Positions 33,929 through 43,543 are shown, counted from the first letter of the stretch. The stretch is 64,000 nt of DNA from JAGTVG01 sp964543195 (GCA_964543195.1 CAZIXF010000016.1:1-64000), one strand, 5' to 3'. Translations and numbers: made by a program. The notes: generated by a model from the sequence alone, not told the origin.

Positions 33929-34420
33929 ATGGAAAACAACAAAAAAATAATCAGAATTGAATACCAGGTCATTAATTCCCTTGGTAAATTGTCGGGGGAG
34001 GATCAGACCCTCTTTGAAAAGGCCAGTCTTGCCGCCCATAATGCTTATGCCCCTTACTCCACGTTCAGGGTTGGAGCAGCGCTCTTATTGGAAGGTGCCA
34101 CCATAGTATCCGGTTCAAACCAGGAGAATGCTGCTTATCCCTCGGGGTTATGTGCTGAAAGAGTGGCTATGTTTGCAGCCAGTGCTCAAAACCCGGGACA
34201 AAAAATGACCACCCTGATCGTGGTTGGACGTGACAAACTGGGTAATTCCATCCCGGTTACACCCTGTGGTGCCTGCAGGCAGGTATTGCTTGAATATGAG
34301 GATAAACAGAACAGCCCCATAAAAATAATAACCACCGGAAAAAATGAAGGTTTCATGATTTTCCCCAGCGCCAGTTCACTTTTGCCTTTTGGATTCCGCA
34401 ATGCTCAACTACCGGCCTGA
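33929..34420 (+). CDS. cdd: Cytidine deaminase
   Basis: Cytidine deaminase converts (deoxy)cytidine to (deoxy)uridine in pyrimidine salvage. The 163-residue product is of the tetrameric, zinc-binding type: HNAYAPYSTFRVGAAL, Cys75 and the proton-shuttle Glu77 in SGLCAERVAMFAA, and Cys113 and Cys116 in TPCGACRQVLLE. About 25 extra residues precede the usual start, as in other Bacteroidota. A 171-base gap with no recognisable feature separates it from trmN6. Confidence 0.96.
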   Translation: MENNKKIIRIEYQVINSLGKLSGEDQTLFEKASLAAHNAYAPYSTFRVGAALLLEGATIVSGSNQENAAYPSGLCAERVAMFAASAQNPGQKMTTLIVVGRDKLGNSIPVTPCGACRQVLLEYEDKQNSPIKIITTGKNEGFMIFPSASSLLPFGFRNAQLPA

Positions 34421-34496
34421 ATATCTCAAGAAAAATTATTGGTCAGATAATTGATCACATTTTTTATTATTTTAAATCAAATTAATAATTTCGGAT

Positions 34497-34504
34497 CTGA
34501 GGAG
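34497..34504 (+). promoter_or_regulatory. Shine-Dalgarno-like site of the TerB-ABCG gene
   Basis: CTGAGGAG lies seven bases before the ATG at 34512, a good match to the anti-Shine-Dalgarno sequence and unusual for Bacteroidota. It supports the chosen start of the large transporter. Confidence 0.45.
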
Positions 34505-34511
34505 TTCCTTT

Positions 34512-37500
34512 ATGAATGAAGAAACCCTATATGCACTTACCCAACTTCTGGCCCTGGTTACCCTTCAGGATGATGTGGTTACAGAAGCTGAAAGGAAATA
34601 CGTGATCAATCTATTCCGTCAGGATATGGATCCGGTATCCTTAAATAAATACATAAACATTTTCGACAGGCTATCGGGTTACGAGTCCCAGAAAGAGATC
34701 ATCGAGGATTCATCTGATCATGGAGCGGTAACCATGAAGGAAACCGTAAGGACCCTGGCCATCTGCAATAAGATCAACAAAACACTGGAATTAAAGCAAA
34801 AGGTTCTTCTTTTATTAAAAATACTTCAGCTCATTGCGGTTGACGGTAACTTTTCCGCACATAAAAAGAGGATCATCGAAACCATTTCAGCGGTTTTTAG
34901 CATTTCCGAAACGGAGCTGAAGATCATTGAGGAATTCGTTTTTTACCGTCCGGGTAATATCATACATTATGAGGAAATTCTGATCATCAATAATCTTGAG
35001 ACCATACCCGAAAACGCCAAAAACAAACATATACAAACTGAAATCAACGGAGAGATCATATTCCTTAAACTGGATAGCGTGGATATGTACTTCGTTAAAT
35101 ATTATGGTAACGAAGAAATAATTCTCAATGGCTTTATTATGTCCCCGGTCCATGTTTATACCTTCTCCAACGGAAGTTCCATAAAAACTCCCTTCGGTAA
35201 CGCCATTTATTACAGTGATCTGGTCAGGAATTATCTTGAAGAGATCGCGACTACGAAAATCTCCTTCCGTGCCATAAAGGTGGAATATAAATTTCCCTCA
35301 GGAGACACGGGGCTGAGAAATATTTCAATCTCCGAAGGCCCGGGTAAACTGATTGGTATCATGGGTGTGAGTGGTGCCGGCAAGACTACCTTGTTAAATG
35401 TCATGGCAGGAATAATCAAACCCTCCAAAGGCGTGGTCAGGATCAATGGGATCAATATTCATTCCCATGAAGGCAGGAAAAAACTCAAAGGGGTGATCGG
35501 ATACATTTCCCAGGATGATCTTCTCATCGAGGAATTGACTGTATATGAAAATCTCTATTATAATGCCCGGTTATGTTTTGGCGGCTTTAAAGAGTCCAGG
35601 ATCCGGGAAAAAGTGGATGAGATCCTGAAAAACCTGGGCTTATGGGAAAGGAAAGATATGAAAGTGGGTAGTGTGCTGAATAAAACGCTCAGCGGCGGTC
35701 AGAGAAAACGGCTGAATATAGCGCTTGAGCTCATCCGGGAACCCACTGTGCTGTTTGTTGACGAACCCACCTCCGGATTATCATCAAGGGATTCGGAGAA
35801 TGTAATGGACCTGCTGAAAGAACTAACCTATCGGGGAAAACTCGTTTTTGTGGTCATTCATCAACCTTCTTCCGATATTTATAAACTGTTCGACCGGATA
35901 TTCATTCTGGATGTGGGAGGATATCCCATATATTATGGCAATCCGGTTGAGGCAGTGATCCATTTCAAAAAAGCCACCCGGCAGGTCGACAGCGAACGCG
36001 GGATTTGTCCTGCCTGCGGGAACGTTAATCCCGAACAGATATTTAATATAGTGGAGGAAAAGGTGGTGGATGAATATGGTAGCCTGACCGATAAAAGAAA
36101 AGTACAACCCAAACAATGGTCGGAAATATTTCTCAATAATGGTGAGCTTCCCGAAAGCAGGGAAATCAAAACCGAACCGGAACAGAAACTCGTTATTCCT
36201 TCAAGGTTAACACAGCTATGGATATTTATTAAGCGGGATCTGAAGGCCAAGTTATCCGATAATCAGTATTTGCTTCTCAATCTCCTGGAAGCACCTGCCC
36301 TTGCCCTGATACTGGCCGGTATCGTACGGTATAAAAATGCCTTTGATAATACGGTATATCTATTCCGGTTTAACGACAATATTCCGATCTTTTTGATGAT
36401 GAGTATCATAGTGGCCTTATTTCTGGGTTTGATGGTAAGTGCCGAAGAAATCATCAGAGACCGTAAAATCCTGAAACGGGAATCTTTTCTCAATTTGAGC
36501 CGAAACAGCTATCTGCTCTCGAAATTATTCATACTGTTTTTATTATCTGCCATTCAGACGTTCACTTTTGTGATCACAGGTAATCTTATCCTTGAAATAA
36601 AGGGAATGACTTTTGCCTTCTGGTTGATCCTCTTTACGGTATCCTGTTTCGGGAATGTGCTTGGATTGAATATTTCGGATGGATTTAAATCCTCCGTCAC
36701 CGTCTATATTATGATCCCTCTTTTGATCATACCACAGATGATCTTGAGCGGGCTGTTGGTCAGTTTCGATAAAATAAATGAAATCATTGGAAACAAAGCC
36801 CAGGTTCCTGTAATTGCCGACCTGATGACCACACGATGGGCCTATGAGGCCATGGCGGTTCATCAATTCGTCAATAATGAATACGAAAGACCTTTTTATC
36901 AATTTGAAAAACATGAATCCCAGGCCAATTATAAAAGTACATTTTATACTGAAAAGCTTAAAGAAATGCTCGACGAAGTGGTATTTCTAAAAAAAAGCCT
37001 GGAAAAGAATGAACAGAATGATGAAAATATCACCCAATGGAAAACAAACCGGATTAAAACGAACCTGAAAGTATTAAGGAATGAACTGCTCCAAGATCCC
37101 CTTTCAAGGATCCTGCCTGAACAGATCGGTAATAAGTTTGACCCGGCCAGTTTTCAACTGGGCATGGAAGATGAATTTTACAGATACATAAACGACCTTA
37201 AGAGTCTCTACAGGAAAAAAGCAAATGATGCTGCCGCGAAAAGGGAAAGATTAATTCACATTTTCACGAATGATCCGGAACATAAACGCCCACTGGATGA
37301 AATTAAGAACAATTATTATAATGAAAGCCTTGCCGATCTTGTCCGCAACAATTCAGCTGTCGATAAGATAGCGATCTATAGGGGATCACTCTATCAGCTT
37401 GTCGATCCCATATACAATACTGATCTGAAACCCAGACACATTCTGGATTACAGGGCACATTTTTTTGTACCAAAAAAATATTTTCTTGGCGCTTATATAA

Positions 37501-37619
37501 ATACTTTTGTATTTAATACCGCGGTCATTTGGCTCCTGTCCTTCTTACTCTACCTGGCCCTATATTTTAGATTGCTGAAAAAACTGGTTTGGTTTTTCCA
37601 TAGCGAAAAAAACGAATAA
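34512..37619 (+). CDS. TerB-domain ABCG-type transporter (ATPase and permease in one chain)
   Basis: This 1035-residue protein has an unusual order. Residues 1-140 are a TerB-like acidic helical domain (LLALVTLQDDVVTEAE; LQLIAVDGNFSAHKK). The ABC ATPase follows, with Walker A GVSGAGKT at 285-292, signature LSGGQRKRLNIALE, Walker B VLFVDEPTSGLSSRDSE and VVIHQPSSDIYKLFDRIF. After a short CPACGN cysteine motif comes an ABC-2 permease with about six helices, interrupted by a long charged loop (about 790-960). The half-transporter layout is that of ABCG proteins and would need to dimerise. The substrate is unknown. Confidence 0.88.
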   Translation: MNEETLYALTQLLALVTLQDDVVTEAERKYVINLFRQDMDPVSLNKYINIFDRLSGYESQKEIIEDSSDHGAVTMKETVRTLAICNKINKTLELKQKVLLLLKILQLIAVDGNFSAHKKRIIETISAVFSISETELKIIEEFVFYRPGNIIHYEEILIINNLETIPENAKNKHIQTEINGEIIFLKLDSVDMYFVKYYGNEEIILNGFIMSPVHVYTFSNGSSIKTPFGNAIYYSDLVRNYLEEIATTKISFRAIKVEYKFPSGDTGLRNISISEGPGKLIGIMGVSGAGKTTLLNVMAGIIKPSKGVVRINGINIHSHEGRKKLKGVIGYISQDDLLIEELTVYENLYYNARLCFGGFKESRIREKVDEILKNLGLWERKDMKVGSVLNKTLSGGQRKRLNIALELIREPTVLFVDEPTSGLSSRDSENVMDLLKELTYRGKLVFVVIHQPSSDIYKLFDRIFILDVGGYPIYYGNPVEAVIHFKKATRQVDSERGICPACGNVNPEQIFNIVEEKVVDEYGSLTDKRKVQPKQWSEIFLNNGELPESREIKTEPEQKLVIPSRLTQLWIFIKRDLKAKLSDNQYLLLNLLEAPALALILAGIVRYKNAFDNTVYLFRFNDNIPIFLMMSIIVALFLGLMVSAEEIIRDRKILKRESFLNLSRNSYLLSKLFILFLLSAIQTFTFVITGNLILEIKGMTFAFWLILFTVSCFGNVLGLNISDGFKSSVTVYIMIPLLIIPQMILSGLLVSFDKINEIIGNKAQVPVIADLMTTRWAYEAMAVHQFVNNEYERPFYQFEKHESQANYKSTFYTEKLKEMLDEVVFLKKSLEKNEQNDENITQWKTNRIKTNLKVLRNELLQDPLSRILPEQIGNKFDPASFQLGMEDEFYRYINDLKSLYRKKANDAAAKRERLIHIFTNDPEHKRPLDEIKNNYYNESLADLVRNNSAVDKIAIYRGSLYQLVDPIYNTDLKPRHILDYRAHFFVPKKYFLGAYINTFVFNTAVIWLLSFLLYLALYFRLLKKLVWFFHSEKNE

Positions 37620-37751
37620 TTTTTGCCTGATCCATAATCATGCCCTACTCAGTTCAATTTCTACTAAATAATTTGGATATTTAATATAATTACTGAAAAT
37701 TGGACCGATTATTGGTGGCTTAAACAAAGCATATATAAAATCAAACAGGAA

Positions 37752-38648
37752 ATGCAAAAAAACATATTCATACTGATCATTTTATTAATATTTGCTTGCC
37801 AATCTCCTAAGAAACAAAAGGATATTGTATTGCTCGACAGCCTCGAAAAGCTTGAGATACCTCAACCTGAAGTATCCGATGAAAAACTCAATGAAATTAT
37901 CAATCAGATCCCCACTCCTCTGGAGCTTTCAGCCCTGCTAAGAGAATCCGGAGCCCGGTACAATAAAAATTATCTTAACGATCCTGAAAATTATTCACTC
38001 TACAACAGCAGCTTCGACCGTGCATTAAATCTGGGCGTTTACGGTGCTGACCTGGGGTATAGCAATTTATATCAGGAAAATCAGCAATCCATTTTATATG
38101 TGGGAGCCATTAAGGAACTTGTGGACGAACTACGGATCGATCAGTTTTTTAATTTTGAAACCATAGAGCGACTTGCCGAAAAACAGGATCTCGATTCTCT
38201 GCTTCTGCTTACTACTCAGAACTTTAATGAAGTAAACGATTATTTCCAGGAGCAGCAACGTTCCGGATTAAGTGTGCTCATGATCGTGGGAGGATGGATT
38301 GAAGCACTTCATATTGCCAACCAGGTGTATACTCAAACTCCTGAAAATGAAGCCCTCAGAGAAAAGATCGGGGAACAGAAAATAATTCTCGAAAAGATCA
38401 TGGAACTCGTTTCCTTTTATAAAGATTCCAGCGAAGACTTCAGTGAACTTTATGCCTCCCTGGAATCGATGTCAGCGATCTTTGAAGAAGTCAATATAGA
38501 ACAGGAATTCGGAGAACCAACCTACGAAGAAGTGAATGGTGTACTGGTGGCCAAGGATAACAGCATCACCATAGTCTCCATTGACGATAACACCATTAAA
38601 AAAATAAAGGATATCACAACCAAGGTACGAAAAGGATTGATAAGTTAA
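37752..38648 (+). CDS. Putative lipoprotein, helical, unknown function
   Basis: The 298-residue product has a lipoprotein signal (IFILIILLIFAC, lipid cysteine at about residue 16) and a mostly helical, acidic mature region. The segments LRESGARYNKNYLNDPENYS and NLGVYGADLGYSNLYQENQ, followed by GGWIEALHIANQVY, recur in Bacteroidota lipoproteins of unknown function. It is followed after two bases by the next exported protein, so the pair may act together at the cell surface. The ATG is preceded by CAGGAA. Confidence 0.8.
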   Translation: MQKNIFILIILLIFACQSPKKQKDIVLLDSLEKLEIPQPEVSDEKLNEIINQIPTPLELSALLRESGARYNKNYLNDPENYSLYNSSFDRALNLGVYGADLGYSNLYQENQQSILYVGAIKELVDELRIDQFFNFETIERLAEKQDLDSLLLLTTQNFNEVNDYFQEQQRSGLSVLMIVGGWIEALHIANQVYTQTPENEALREKIGEQKIILEKIMELVSFYKDSSEDFSELYASLESMSAIFEEVNIEQEFGEPTYEEVNGVLVAKDNSITIVSIDDNTIKKIKDITTKVRKGLIS

Positions 38649-38659
38649 AATTGAAAGAA

Positions 38660-39094
38660 ATGAAACATATATATAAAATTCTGATCGCTCTTTTGATTGG
38701 TATGGGTTGGAATAGTTCAGCTGCCCTGGCCCAATGCAATCCTTCGGAATACTCCCAGGAATGCATACCAAAAATTCAGGATGGATTCATATTTTATAAA
38801 AGCTTCAATATTGACGGACAGAATGGAGCAAAAGAAAAAGTGGAGTATTCACTGGTTTTCACAAAAGATACCCAGTATTACCTGAATATATGTACTGCTG
38901 AGGAAAATACGGACGGAATAGTGGTTACCATCTATGATTCGAAAAGAAACCAGGTCTCGACCAATTTTGCAAACGGTAAATTTTTCCCCGGCATTATATT
39001 TCAATGTAACTCAACCGGGATCTATTATATTTCCTATACGTTCAGGGCTTCAAAGAATTATTGCGGCGGAAGTGTGCTTGCATTCAAAAAGTAA
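38660..39094 (+). CDS. Small exported protein, unknown function
   Basis: The 144-residue protein from ATG 38660 begins MKHIYKILIALLIGM and has a signal peptide ending SSAALAQ; a TTG three codons earlier is less likely. The mature part has paired cysteines (QCNPSEYSQEC, ICTAEEN, FQCNST, NYCGGS) and beta-rich stretches such as GIYYISYTFR. It may be a disulfide-bonded periplasmic or secreted domain similar to pre-peptidase beta-sandwich folds. It follows the lipoprotein gene closely. Confidence 0.75.
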   Translation: MKHIYKILIALLIGMGWNSSAALAQCNPSEYSQECIPKIQDGFIFYKSFNIDGQNGAKEKVEYSLVFTKDTQYYLNICTAEENTDGIVVTIYDSKRNQVSTNFANGKFFPGIIFQCNSTGIYYISYTFRASKNYCGGSVLAFKK

Positions 39095-39118
39095 TGCGAA
39101 TGTCTCTTGTAACCCGTA

Positions 39119-39871
39119 TTAATCCCTGTGCACAATCGTGGAACTTGCCTGTGCTGCAGGGAATATGACAGAATCCGCAATGTTAACATGGGATGGCCGG
39201 GTGATTACAAACAAGATCAATTCTGCTACATCATGACCTGTTAATGGTTTCATCCCCTCGTACACCTTACCGGCCATATCGGCATCTCCCTTGAACCGTA
39301 CCAGTGAAAATTCCGTTTTAACCAGGCCGGGATTGATCCCGGAAACCTTAACACCCGTTCCTTTCAGATCGATCAGCATTCCTTTGTTTATGGCGTCTAC
39401 AGCATGTTTTGATGCACAATATACATTCCCTCCCGGGTAAACTTCCTTGCCTGCTATGGATCCGATATTTACAATATGACCCTTCCCTCTTTCCACCATG
39501 CCGGGAAGGATGGCCTTCGATACATACAACAATCCTTTTACATTGATATCGATCATGGCATCCCAATCATCTATATTGCCTTCCTGCACCGTTCCCAGTC
39601 CATGTGCATTTCCTGCATTATTGATCAGCACATCGATTTCCTTCCAGTTTTCAGGCAGATCCTGGAACCGGCCGAAAACGGATTCCTTGTCTCTGACATC
39701 AAAACTCAGGTAATAAATATCCGTGAGTGATTCAAGTTCCTGCTTCAGGTTTTTAAGTCTGTTCTCACGCCGTCCACAGATTATAAGTGAAAAATTATTT
39801 TCAGCAAGGAGTCTTGCGGAAGCTTCACCAATCCCGGAAGTAGCCCCTGTAATACAAGCGATTCGTTTCAT
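39119..39871 (-). CDS. Short-chain dehydrogenase/reductase (YdfG-like)
   Basis: The 250-residue protein is a classical SDR. It has cofactor motif TGATSGIG (8-15), the basic CGRRENR after the second strand (NADP preference), NNAG (85-88), and the catalytic Ser138, Tyr151 and Lys155 (YCASK). It resembles the YdfG group, which oxidises serine, allo-threonine or 3-hydroxypropionate. The real substrate is unknown. It lies two bases after the PorT-like gene in the same direction and may share its transcript. Confidence 0.92.
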   Translation of the reverse strand: MKRIACITGATSGIGEASARLLAENNFSLIICGRRENRLKNLKQELESLTDIYYLSFDVRDKESVFGRFQDLPENWKEIDVLINNAGNAHGLGTVQEGNIDDWDAMIDINVKGLLYVSKAILPGMVERGKGHIVNIGSIAGKEVYPGGNVYCASKHAVDAINKGMLIDLKGTGVKVSGINPGLVKTEFSLVRFKGDADMAGKVYEGMKPLTGHDVAELILFVITRPSHVNIADSVIFPAAQASSTIVHRD

Positions 39872-39873
39872 GA

Positions 39874-40602
39874 TTATTCAAATAGCAGATATAATGAAAA
39901 TACATTGGTTCTCAGGCTTTCGATACCTTCACTGTAACCGAATTTATCTTCACGGACCATATTGATCAAGCCTCTTGAAAACCTTATTTCAGGAGAGAAT
40001 TTAAACAAGGGAAAGTAAAAATCAAAACCGAAACCAAGTTCTCCTGAAAGATTGAAGTCACTGGTCTGGAGTTTTCTTTCTTCCTGATCCTTTTTATTGC
40101 CACTGGCCTGCAGACCCGGCATGACGCCCGCAATGATATAGGCCCGGGAATTGGTCCATCGTATGGATTTGTATTTGAATAATAAAGGGATCTCTACAAT
40201 GGTGGCCTCCACCAGCTGGTTGATCTGGTTTCCCCTGGTATAGTTATATTCCACCATATATTCGTAAAATCCGACCTTGGGAGTTACCCTGAAATCGAAA
40301 AATTGCCCCAACCGCAGATTCACAATAAATCCAAGGTCAAAACCGAGTCTTGGAGGGGGAAGAATGGAATGCATGGAATCCAGTTTATTCTCTACAAACC
40401 GGTCGGAGTAGGTGATGTTAAAATATGACCGGTGGCCACCCATCAGGAAACCATAATGGATCCAGCGTTCGTCATAATTGGGCAGATTTATCTCTTTGCT
40501 TTTCTGTCCCGAGGCAGGGAAATAAAAAAGAACCAGAATAAGAAATATCAGGCCTTTTCTCCCCAGTAGATCGAACTTATACCCAATGTTAGCGGTATCC
40601 AT
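39874..40602 (-). CDS. porT: PorT/SprT-like T9SS outer-membrane protein
   Basis: The 242-residue protein has a signal peptide (LIFLILVLFYFPASGQ) and an eight-strand-like beta-barrel pattern (HYGFLMGGHRSYFNITYS, LGFDLGFIVNLRL, FFDFRVTPKVGFY), ending in aromatic FSLYLLFE. The gene directly follows ubiE, as porT/sprT does in many Bacteroidota, and the content fits PorT, a protein required for type IX secretion. It overlaps the ubiE end by 55 bases from its ATG; a later alternative start cannot be excluded. A generic outer-membrane beta-barrel protein is the fallback call. Confidence 0.82.
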   Translation of the reverse strand: MDTANIGYKFDLLGRKGLIFLILVLFYFPASGQKSKEINLPNYDERWIHYGFLMGGHRSYFNITYSDRFVENKLDSMHSILPPPRLGFDLGFIVNLRLGQFFDFRVTPKVGFYEYMVEYNYTRGNQINQLVEATIVEIPLLFKYKSIRWTNSRAYIIAGVMPGLQASGNKKDQEERKLQTSDFNLSGELGFGFDFYFPLFKFSPEIRFSRGLINMVREDKFGYSEGIESLRTNVFSLYLLFE

Positions 40603-41273
40603 TTTCTGTTTTTAAATCCTGCCTTTTCAAGGATATTCAAAAAATCAGTTCCTTCAGGAAATGCATGTACAGATTCAGGCAGATAAGTGTAAGCTGACTG
40701 ATCTTTTGAAACCACCCTTCCTATCCATGGTAGAATATTTTTAAAATAAAATTCATACAACTGTTTGAAAGGAAACCGGCGCGGCCTGGAAAATTCCAGG
40801 ATAACCACCTTACCCTTTTTGTCCAGCACACGGTAAATTTCGGATATGCCTTTATCCAGATTTTCAAAATTCCTTACACCAAAAGCAACGATCACAGCAT
40901 CGAATTTATTATTCCCGAATTGAAGGTTTTCAGAATCGCCATAAAGAAGTTCGACTTTGTCTTCAAGTCCTGCCCGGCTCAATTTTTTCCGTCCGATGTC
41001 GAGCATACCCTTTGAAATATCTACGCCAACAACCTTTTCAGGACCCAGTTTCAGCGCTTCTATGGCAAAATCTCCGGTTCCCGTAGCCACATCGAGTATC
41101 CTTGATGGTTGGTAGGGTTTCAGCATCCGGATCGCTTTTTTTCGCCAGCTCCGGTCTATGCCGAAACTCAAAAAATGATTGAGGAAATCGTATTTATGGC
41201 TGATGTTATCAAACATCAGGGCCACCTGTTCCTTTTTATCGATATTTTTATTTTTATAAGGTACGATCTGCAT
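40548..41273 (-). CDS. ubiE: Demethylmenaquinone C-methyltransferase
   Basis: UbiE/MenG methylates demethylmenaquinone in the last step of menaquinone synthesis. The 241 residues have VALMFDNISHKYDFLNHFLS at the start and SAM motif I ILDVATGTGDFAIEA. The UbiE signatures YGDSENLQF and VAFGVRNFENLDKGISEIYR are followed by FSRPRRFPFKQLYEFYF. Menaquinone is the likely quinone of PyrD and NQR here. It overlaps the PorT-like gene downstream. Confidence 0.96.
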   Translation of the reverse strand: MQIVPYKNKNIDKKEQVALMFDNISHKYDFLNHFLSFGIDRSWRKKAIRMLKPYQPSRILDVATGTGDFAIEALKLGPEKVVGVDISKGMLDIGRKKLSRAGLEDKVELLYGDSENLQFGNNKFDAVIVAFGVRNFENLDKGISEIYRVLDKKGKVVILEFSRPRRFPFKQLYEFYFKNILPWIGRVVSKDQSAYTYLPESVHAFPEGTDFLNILEKAGFKNRKWIPLTLGISSIYWGEKA

Positions 41274-41378
41274 TGATTTGTATGTATCTCTGAACGAATG
41301 TATCCCCGGAAATTAAAACCTGCTGTGAAGAAATAATGTTGACAAATATAGAAGTGTTTTTATTATTTACGGAAAGGA

Positions 41379-43472
41379 TCAGTAAATATATCGTAATACC
41401 CTGAATTCCACCCTTCTGTTTAGTTCCCTGCCCTCCTTTTCATCATCATTGGAGGCCAATGGTCTGTCTTCTCCGTATCCCACCGCTTTTACCCTCACAG
41501 GATCAGTACCTTTTTTAATGAGTACATCCACCACGGCTTTTGCCCTCTTGTAGGATAATTTATAATTGTATTGTTTAGCACCCACATTATCGGTATGACC
41601 CGCAATTTCAGCGATCAGGCGTGAATTTTCTGAAAGCATATTGTATAATTTGTTGATCTCCACGTAGGACTCATCCTTTAAAGTAGCCTTATCGAAATCG
41701 AAATACACATTTCTTAACACAGTCCAGGTCCCTTTTTCAAGCTTCCTCAACTTCAGGTTATACTCAAACACCTGCTCTTCTTCCTTCATGCCGGGTAATG
41801 TGATATTTTCATTATAAAAAAGATAATCGTCTTTTTCGGCTGATATGGTATAGGGGGCGGGATCTTCATTTTTTACACTGGCCTCATATTCTCCTGTTCC
41901 GGTTTTGCTTACCCCCGCCAGATACCCTCCCGAAGTATTTCGCATCTGAACCCGGGCATCGATCGGATTGCCTGATTGATCACGTACATGCAGCAATATC
42001 CGGATGGGGGTTTTTTCAACAGGTTCTTCCTCACGGACCAGCTCAGGTTCTTCCTCATTTATATTCTGAATCTCTTCCGGTATAGTAAACATATAAATAT
42101 CCTGATACCCATATCCATCCTCCCTTACCGACGAAAAGTATCCTTTTTTACCCTCAAGGGTAGTGATAAAGGATATATCATTATCAGGCGTATTGATCGG
42201 ATAACCCACATTTACGGGCTTTATCCAATTATTTTGACTGGAATCGTACACCGTTTTAAAAATATCGTAACCACCCATCCCATCATGACCTTCGCTGCTG
42301 AAATAGAGGGTTTTACCATCATGATCCAGGAAGGGAAAATCATCATCCTCAGGTGTATTGATCTGAGGTCCTGCGTTGACCACCTCGCTCCAGATACCCC
42401 TGCGGTCTTTTCTGGAATAATATATATCGAGTCCTCCCATGGTACCCGCACGGTCACTGGCAAAAAACATCAACCGTCCATCCTGGGATATGGAAACTGA
42501 GGTTTCCTTGGAGGACGTATTAATATCTCCGGGAACAGGTTCGGGAACTGACCATGTATCTTCCGTCAGCTTCCTGGAAACATAAATATCGCCACGGTTA
42601 TCATCCCGGTAGAGGTATAACTCACGACCATCATTGGAAATAAAAAGACTGGATTCAAAATAGGGTGTATTGATCGTGGGAGAAATATTTTGAGCAGGTG
42701 CCCAGCCATCATTTTCCTGAACCGAAATGAAAATATCTTCATAGGGGAAGTTGTCCTCAAACACATCTGAATTGGTATTATCCTCCTGCCTCCGGGAAGT
42801 AAACACAATGATGCTTTCATCACGGTTAACCGAGGGGCCATAATCCGGCCATTCGGAATTAATATTGTTCCCTGCATTGGTAATATTATAGTTTAGAGGC
42901 GAATTCACAAGTTCCTGCCCGATTTCACATTCCCGGATCCGTTGTTCAACTATATTGAGGGGGATTTTATCATCACCGATATAATCGGGCTCTCTTTTAT
43001 ACTGTTCTATATACTGTTCATAAAATTCGATGGCATTTCTGAAATCAAGCCCGTACTGATATCCTCTGCCGATCAGGTACATCAGGTCAAAGGTATATTC
43101 AGGATCGATCTCATATACTTTTAGCAGGTATGCAGTGGCTCTTTCCTTGTTTATCGTCTGCAAATAGAGATAACCGGCCATATAATTGGCCTTCAGATTA
43201 TCCGGGTCAAAATCCAACACCTGAACGTACGCATCTCTGGCCTGAATGTATGCACTGGTACTGGAATAGATCTCATCGGCAATCTGGTTCAATTGGTTGG
43301 CAATCTCACGATTGTCCTGTGCCCTGCTGATCGTAAAGAGAGAAAGCATCAGGGAAAAAAGGGTTAAATACCTTTTTATGGTAAATAATCTGCCGAAAAA
43401 AATGTTCAATATCCCTATCTTTTCTCTTTTTGATTTCCTAAATATAGGCAGGTTTTCTTTGATATCAAACAT
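41379..43472 (-). CDS. PorE-like protein: TPR, five-blade propeller, CRD and OmpA domains
   Basis: The 697-residue exported protein has the PorE (PG1058) domain order. A signal segment ends LFTISRAQ. TPR repeats follow to about 190 (LKANYMAGYLYLQ, YQYGLDFRNAIEFYEQYI). Five PD40 blades (SESIIVFTSRR-type, DGRELYLYR, DGRLMFFASDRAGTMGG, DGKTLYFSSEGHDGMGG, GKKGYFSSVREDGYG) come next. A carboxypeptidase regulatory-like domain lies near 490-570. The OmpA peptidoglycan-binding domain is at about 585-697 (YFDFDKATLKDES, AGHTDNVG, ELNRRVEFRVL). Unlike lipoprotein PorE, no lipobox cysteine is seen. A 25-residue polar extension precedes the signal, so a later TTG start is possible. Confidence 0.85.
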   Translation of the reverse strand: MFDIKENLPIFRKSKREKIGILNIFFGRLFTIKRYLTLFSLMLSLFTISRAQDNREIANQLNQIADEIYSSTSAYIQARDAYVQVLDFDPDNLKANYMAGYLYLQTINKERATAYLLKVYEIDPEYTFDLMYLIGRGYQYGLDFRNAIEFYEQYIEQYKREPDYIGDDKIPLNIVEQRIRECEIGQELVNSPLNYNITNAGNNINSEWPDYGPSVNRDESIIVFTSRRQEDNTNSDVFEDNFPYEDIFISVQENDGWAPAQNISPTINTPYFESSLFISNDGRELYLYRDDNRGDIYVSRKLTEDTWSVPEPVPGDINTSSKETSVSISQDGRLMFFASDRAGTMGGLDIYYSRKDRRGIWSEVVNAGPQINTPEDDDFPFLDHDGKTLYFSSEGHDGMGGYDIFKTVYDSSQNNWIKPVNVGYPINTPDNDISFITTLEGKKGYFSSVREDGYGYQDIYMFTIPEEIQNINEEEPELVREEEPVEKTPIRILLHVRDQSGNPIDARVQMRNTSGGYLAGVSKTGTGEYEASVKNEDPAPYTISAEKDDYLFYNENITLPGMKEEEQVFEYNLKLRKLEKGTWTVLRNVYFDFDKATLKDESYVEINKLYNMLSENSRLIAEIAGHTDNVGAKQYNYKLSYKRAKAVVDVLIKKGTDPVRVKAVGYGEDRPLASNDDEKEGRELNRRVEFRVLRYIY

Positions 43473-43490
43473 TGAATGATTTGAAAATCA

Positions 43491-43543
43491 GGTCATCTTC
43501 TTTTTCTTAACCGGGATCCCTTGCCGGGTCATCTTCTTTTTCT
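43491..43543. repeat. 17-bp direct repeat at the 3' end of the PorE-like paralogue
   Basis: GGTCATCTTCTTTTTCT at 43491-43507 recurs exactly at 43527-43543. The copies are 36 bases (12 codons) apart and in phase. Read on the minus strand, the second copy encodes the final RKRR and TGA stop of the upstream gene, and the first repeats the same codons and stop beyond it. Confidence 0.85.

Noticed and set aside
33785..33930. Small peptide frames between trmN6 and cdd
   Set aside because: The frames are under 20 residues, with no signal or ribosome-site support.
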